From: Patescibacteria group bacterium
GTDB lineage: Bacteria > Patescibacteriota > Minisyncoccia > Minisyncoccales > JAHIOY01
Direction of reading: 5' to 3'
NCBI GenBank assembly: GCA_018894495.1
Contig: JAHIOY010000064.1
Coordinates: forward strand, 1 to 6,882
Length of the DNA: 6,882 bases
How positions within the stretch are numbered: position 1 is the stretch's first letter; each line of letters begins with the position of its first letter. Under the pieces are notes generated by a model. That model ran no database searches and was not told the DNA's origin. It was given only the letters and a program-made list of their open reading frames with translations. Position numbers and translations under genes: made by a program. Shown piece after piece: positions 5,408-6,882 of this stretch.

Positions 5408-5443
5408 ATTATATTATTTTATAAAATTATGTCAAATTTTGAC
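5408..5443 (-). promoter_or_regulatory. Consensus promoter of the TumA/TumE-like pair with overlapping palindrome
   Basis: On the minus strand, TTGACA (5435-5430), a 16-bp spacer and TATAAT (5413-5408) lie upstream of the ATG at 5398. The predicted start of transcription is about 5401 or later, leaving a leader of only about 0-3 nt. A small palindrome, GTCAAA, T, TTTGAC (5431-5443), overlaps the -35 box and is a candidate autoregulatory operator. The 10-mer ATGTCAAATT (+ strand) at this -35 region is identical to that at the other TA promoter (1837-1846). Confidence 0.72.
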
Positions 5444-5517
5444 CCCGTAATACAACTTCGGCTCGCTCCGCGACAATGTCCCGCTTTCAGCGGGACAGCC
5501 GAAGTTGATATACGGGG
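5443..5517. repeat. 75-bp compound palindrome between mvaD and the TumA-like gene
   Basis: The outer arms 5443-5463 and 5497-5517 pair at 18 of 21 positions (CCCCGTA and TACGGGG at the ends, then CAACTTCGGCT and AGCCGAAGTTG). Enclosed are a short hairpin, TCGC, TCC, GCGA (5463-5473), and a perfect hairpin, TGTCCCGCT, TTC, AGCGGGACA (5477-5497). The inner elements share their edge bases with the outer arms, so folding would give a three-way-junction shape. It is strongly GC-rich in an AT-rich gap, lies downstream of the mvaD stop, and could also stop mvaD transcription, though no T-run follows. Confidence 0.85.
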
Positions 5518-5529
5518 TTGAAATTAAAT

Positions 5530-6624
5530 TTAAAATAGATGGTTTTCAACGATTTTTGGGCCGGGGCCGGGTTTTGTTACAATTATGTCTTCAATCCCGG
5601 CTGTTTTTTTGGCTCTTTTCAAAATTTCCGGCAAGTCCTTCTTGAGGCATAAAATTTTAACCTGGGGCCCGGCGTCAATGGTAAAATAACATTCCAAGCC
5701 ATTTTCCCGCCACTCAATGACCTTATGCACGAGTTCTATTGTTCCAGAATTCCAATAGATTATTGGCGGTTTTGTTGAAAGCATTAAGGCATGCATTTTT
5801 AAACAGTTTTCTTCGGCTGTTTTTCCGACTAAAGAAAAATCCCTTTTGATTATTCCCTTCCTTACTTTTTTTAAATCATCGTCAATTGTTTTTAGCCAGC
5901 CATCGTAAAAAGGCGATGTTTTGACGGTTTGAGCCATTCCGGTTCGCGACTTAATTTTCTTTTCTTTTTTTGAAGTAAGGCAGATAATCATTCTAAAATC
6001 TGGCCAATAATTTTCATTTACTATTTGTTCAGCGAAAGAATCTAACCCATCTTTTCTTTCTCCTTTTTTCCACTCCACAAATCCGTCATAAATTGACCTA
6101 CTGGCGGAACCTGAACCCTGTCTGGCTAAAATACTCAATTCCTTGTTTTTAAAACCCAAGCCTAATGCCTTATTCGCCGCGGCGGCAAAAGCGGCAAAGC
6201 CGGCCGAGGAGGAAGCCAATCCTGCTCCTCTCGGGAAGTTGCTTTGACTGACAACCTTCACGAACATAGGCGCTTCGCGCCATGTTCTCCTACGAATTAC
6301 GAATTTATTACGAATATACGAATTACGAATAAAATTATTGAAATGCCGATACAATGAGATGTTTTTTTTAGCTAAATTTCGCAGTTTATTTAAAAACGAT
6401 TCAAAGTATTCGTCATATTCCTTTGAGCCCTGTTTAAATTCTTTGTCGTCTAAAATCAGAATATCTTTTTTGTACTCTGGGGAAAATTCAACCGTTGTTT
6501 TAATTGAAAGACAATCAGTTGTTACGCTGATACTGCTGTTTTGGGGAAGAATACGCCTTTCGTCTCTTTTCCCCCAATACTTTACCAAAGCGATATTAGC
6601 ATTGGCAATGGCCGTGACTTTCAT
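5530..6624 (-). CDS. mvaD: Diphosphomevalonate decarboxylase
   Basis: A 364-residue cytosolic GHMP-fold enzyme that uses ATP to convert 5-diphosphomevalonate to isopentenyl diphosphate, CO2 and phosphate, the last step of the pathway. Landmarks, numbered from the chosen start, are NIALVKYWGKRD (10-21), PQNSSISVT (27-35), the ATP loop GLASSSAGFAAF (135-146), GSGSASRSIYDGFVEW (170-185) with Arg176, MHALMLSTKPPIIYWN (277-292), and FTIDAGPQVK (314-323) with the presumed catalytic Asp317. I chose the ATG at 6624, because MKVTAIANANIALVKYWGKRD is the family's usual opening. The frame extends to a TTG at 6684, but those 20 residues are low-complexity Lys/Ile and overlap the probable promoter. It exceeds the usual roughly 330 residues partly because of a 23-residue in-frame insertion (99-121). 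The C-terminal 29 codons are duplicated, in diverged form, at 4660-4749. Confidence 0.95.
   Translation of the reverse strand: MKVTAIANANIALVKYWGKRDERRILPQNSSISVTTDCLSIKTTVEFSPEYKKDILILDDKEFKQGSKEYDEYFESFLNKLRNLAKKNISLYRHFNNFIRNSYIRNKFVIRRRTWREAPMFVKVVSQSNFPRGAGLASSSAGFAAFAAAANKALGLGFKNKELSILARQGSGSASRSIYDGFVEWKKGERKDGLDSFAEQIVNENYWPDFRMIICLTSKKEKKIKSRTGMAQTVKTSPFYDGWLKTIDDDLKKVRKGIIKRDFSLVGKTAEENCLKMHALMLSTKPPIIYWNSGTIELVHKVIEWRENGLECYFTIDAGPQVKILCLKKDLPEILKRAKKTAGIEDIIVTKPGPGPKIVENHLF
6262..6330 (-). repeat. 69-bp in-frame repeat insertion in mvaD (hairpin plus TACGAAT repeats)
   Basis: Two adjoining parts interrupt MvaD between LYRHFNN and VKVVSQSNFP. One is a hairpin at 6262-6287: GAACAT, a bulged A, GGCGC, loop TTC, GCGCC, ATGTTC. 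The other is 6291-6330, with five copies of TACGAAT at 6291, 6298, 6309, 6317 and 6324, arranged as two 14-bp direct repeats flanking a single copy. The whole is open in frame and encodes IRNSYIRNKFVIRRR followed by TWREAPMF, which has no counterpart in typical MvaD. It lies before the ATP loop. Confidence 0.85.
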
Positions 6625-6626
6625 AT

Positions 6627-6684
6627 ATTCTTTTATTCTTTTATTCTTTATCTTAATCTTAATGGTTTTTAGCAATTTTTTCAA
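6627..6684 (-). promoter_or_regulatory. Probable mvaD promoter with A/G-rich tandem-repeat leader
   Basis: On the minus strand, TTGAAA (6684-6679), 17 bp and TAAGAT (6661-6656) form a reasonable sigma-70-type promoter. A second TAAGAT follows at 6655-6650. The leader of about 25 nt consists of AAAAGAAT tandem units (6627-6642 plus a partial third). It has no clear Shine-Dalgarno, only AAAGAAT. This supports initiation at 6624 rather than at the TTG at 6684, which coincides with the -35 box. Confidence 0.5.
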
Positions 6685-6691
6685 TCAGGGC

Positions 6692-6719
6692 TTGATATCA
6701 TCTTTTAATATGTTAAAAT
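6692..6719 (+). promoter_or_regulatory. Probable promoter of the divergent membrane-protein gene
   Basis: TTGATA (6692-6697), a 16-bp spacer and TAAAAT (6714-6719) lie directly before the ATG at 6726. Only 6 bp separate the -10 box from the start codon, so a typical start of transcription would fall on the A of ATG and give a leaderless message. A TATAAT at 6719-6724 is too close to the ATG to act as its -10 box. Confidence 0.45.
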
Positions 6720-6725
6720 ATAATA

Positions 6726-6882
6726 ATGAAATTCCAAATAGACAAAAAATCTCTCTTGTATTTAGGCATCGTTATTTTTGTTGCTTTGCTTTGTCTCGGT
6801 TTAATCTGGCGTTTCTCTCAAATGCCAGAGAGCAAAAAAGAAATTCCTTTACCATTACCAGCCAAACCAAGCCAGAAACAAA
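6726..6882 (+). CDS. Membrane-anchored protein, N-terminal part (3' end outside window)
   Basis: Fifty-two codons are visible before the right edge. The N-terminus has a short charged cytoplasmic stretch (MKFQIDKKS) and one strongly hydrophobic segment at about residues 10-28 (LLYLGIVIFVALLCLGLIW). After that comes a polar, Pro/Lys-rich stretch (PESKKEIPLPLPAKPSQKQ) of the kind that links a membrane anchor to an extracytoplasmic domain. There is no lipobox followed by the usual small residue and Cys at a cleavage site, so a signal anchor is more likely than a lipoprotein. The function lies in the unseen C-terminal part. It is transcribed divergently from mvaD, with about 100 bp between the two ATGs. 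Confidence 0.75.
   Translation, partial: MKFQIDKKSLLYLGIVIFVALLCLGLIWRFSQMPESKKEIPLPLPAKPSQKQ

Noticed and set aside
5196..5450. Plus-strand open frame of 84 codons
   Set aside because: It is antisense to the TumA-like gene and its promoter, with no recognisable motif.
6291..6330. Five TACGAAT copies considered as a CRISPR array or iteron origin
   Set aside because: The units are 7 bp with gaps of 0-4 bp inside an intact enzyme gene. There are no spacers of CRISPR length and no replication gene nearby.
6625..6684. A 20-residue N-terminal extension of MvaD from a TTG codon
   Set aside because: It is a low-complexity Lys/Ile stretch that overlaps the likely promoter; family members begin at the MKVTAIAN-type methionine.

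Overview
The window looks like chromosomal DNA of an uncultivated bacterium, most likely a member of the Candidate Phyla Radiation (Patescibacteria, Parcubacteria-like). The reasons are low G+C, tightly packed genes with short or overlapping junctions, weak or absent Shine-Dalgarno sequences, a complete lower mevalonate pathway scattered among unrelated genes, and many short GC-rich palindromes, several sitting in frame inside coding sequences. TGA is a normal stop here (it ends the MFS gene and the TumA-like gene), so this is the standard bacterial code. The placement is an inference; no rRNA or other marker gene is present.

Layout, left to right. The + strand enters with the last 39 codons of a RelE/ParE-type toxin (3-122). 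It converges on a minus-strand unit: a 64-aa antitoxin-like protein, a truncated PIN-domain toxin and phosphomevalonate kinase (1772 down to 153), with a consensus promoter just upstream. Next comes a minus-strand run of GNAT acetyltransferase, MFS transporter and mevalonate kinase (4619 down to 1845). Upstream of that lie a displaced, broken copy of the 3' end of mvaD (4660-4749), a TumA/TumE-like antitoxin-toxin pair (5398 down to 4713) and a 75-bp compound palindrome. The intact diphosphomevalonate decarboxylase gene follows (mvaD, 6624 down to 5530). Divergent from it, the start of a membrane-anchored protein leaves the right edge.

Together mevalonate kinase, phosphomevalonate kinase and MvaD convert mevalonate to isopentenyl diphosphate. 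HMG-CoA synthase, HMG-CoA reductase and IPP isomerase are not in the window. All three GHMP-fold enzymes keep their signature motifs and are probably active, although pmk and mvaD carry in-frame palindromic insertions.

The most notable structure is the arrangement of toxin-antitoxin (TA) units around the pathway genes. One toxin fragment converges on pmk. One TA unit appears to supply the promoter for pmk. One TA pair lies between mvaD and a diverged duplicate of mvaD's own 3' end, at a constant 870-bp offset with 72 of 90 bases identical by hand count. This resembles an insertion into the 3' end of mvaD that restored the gene with a new tail. Both TA promoters read TTGACA, 16 bp, TATAAT. No gene-free stretch exceeds about 130 bp, and no tRNA, rRNA, CRISPR array or transposase was seen.
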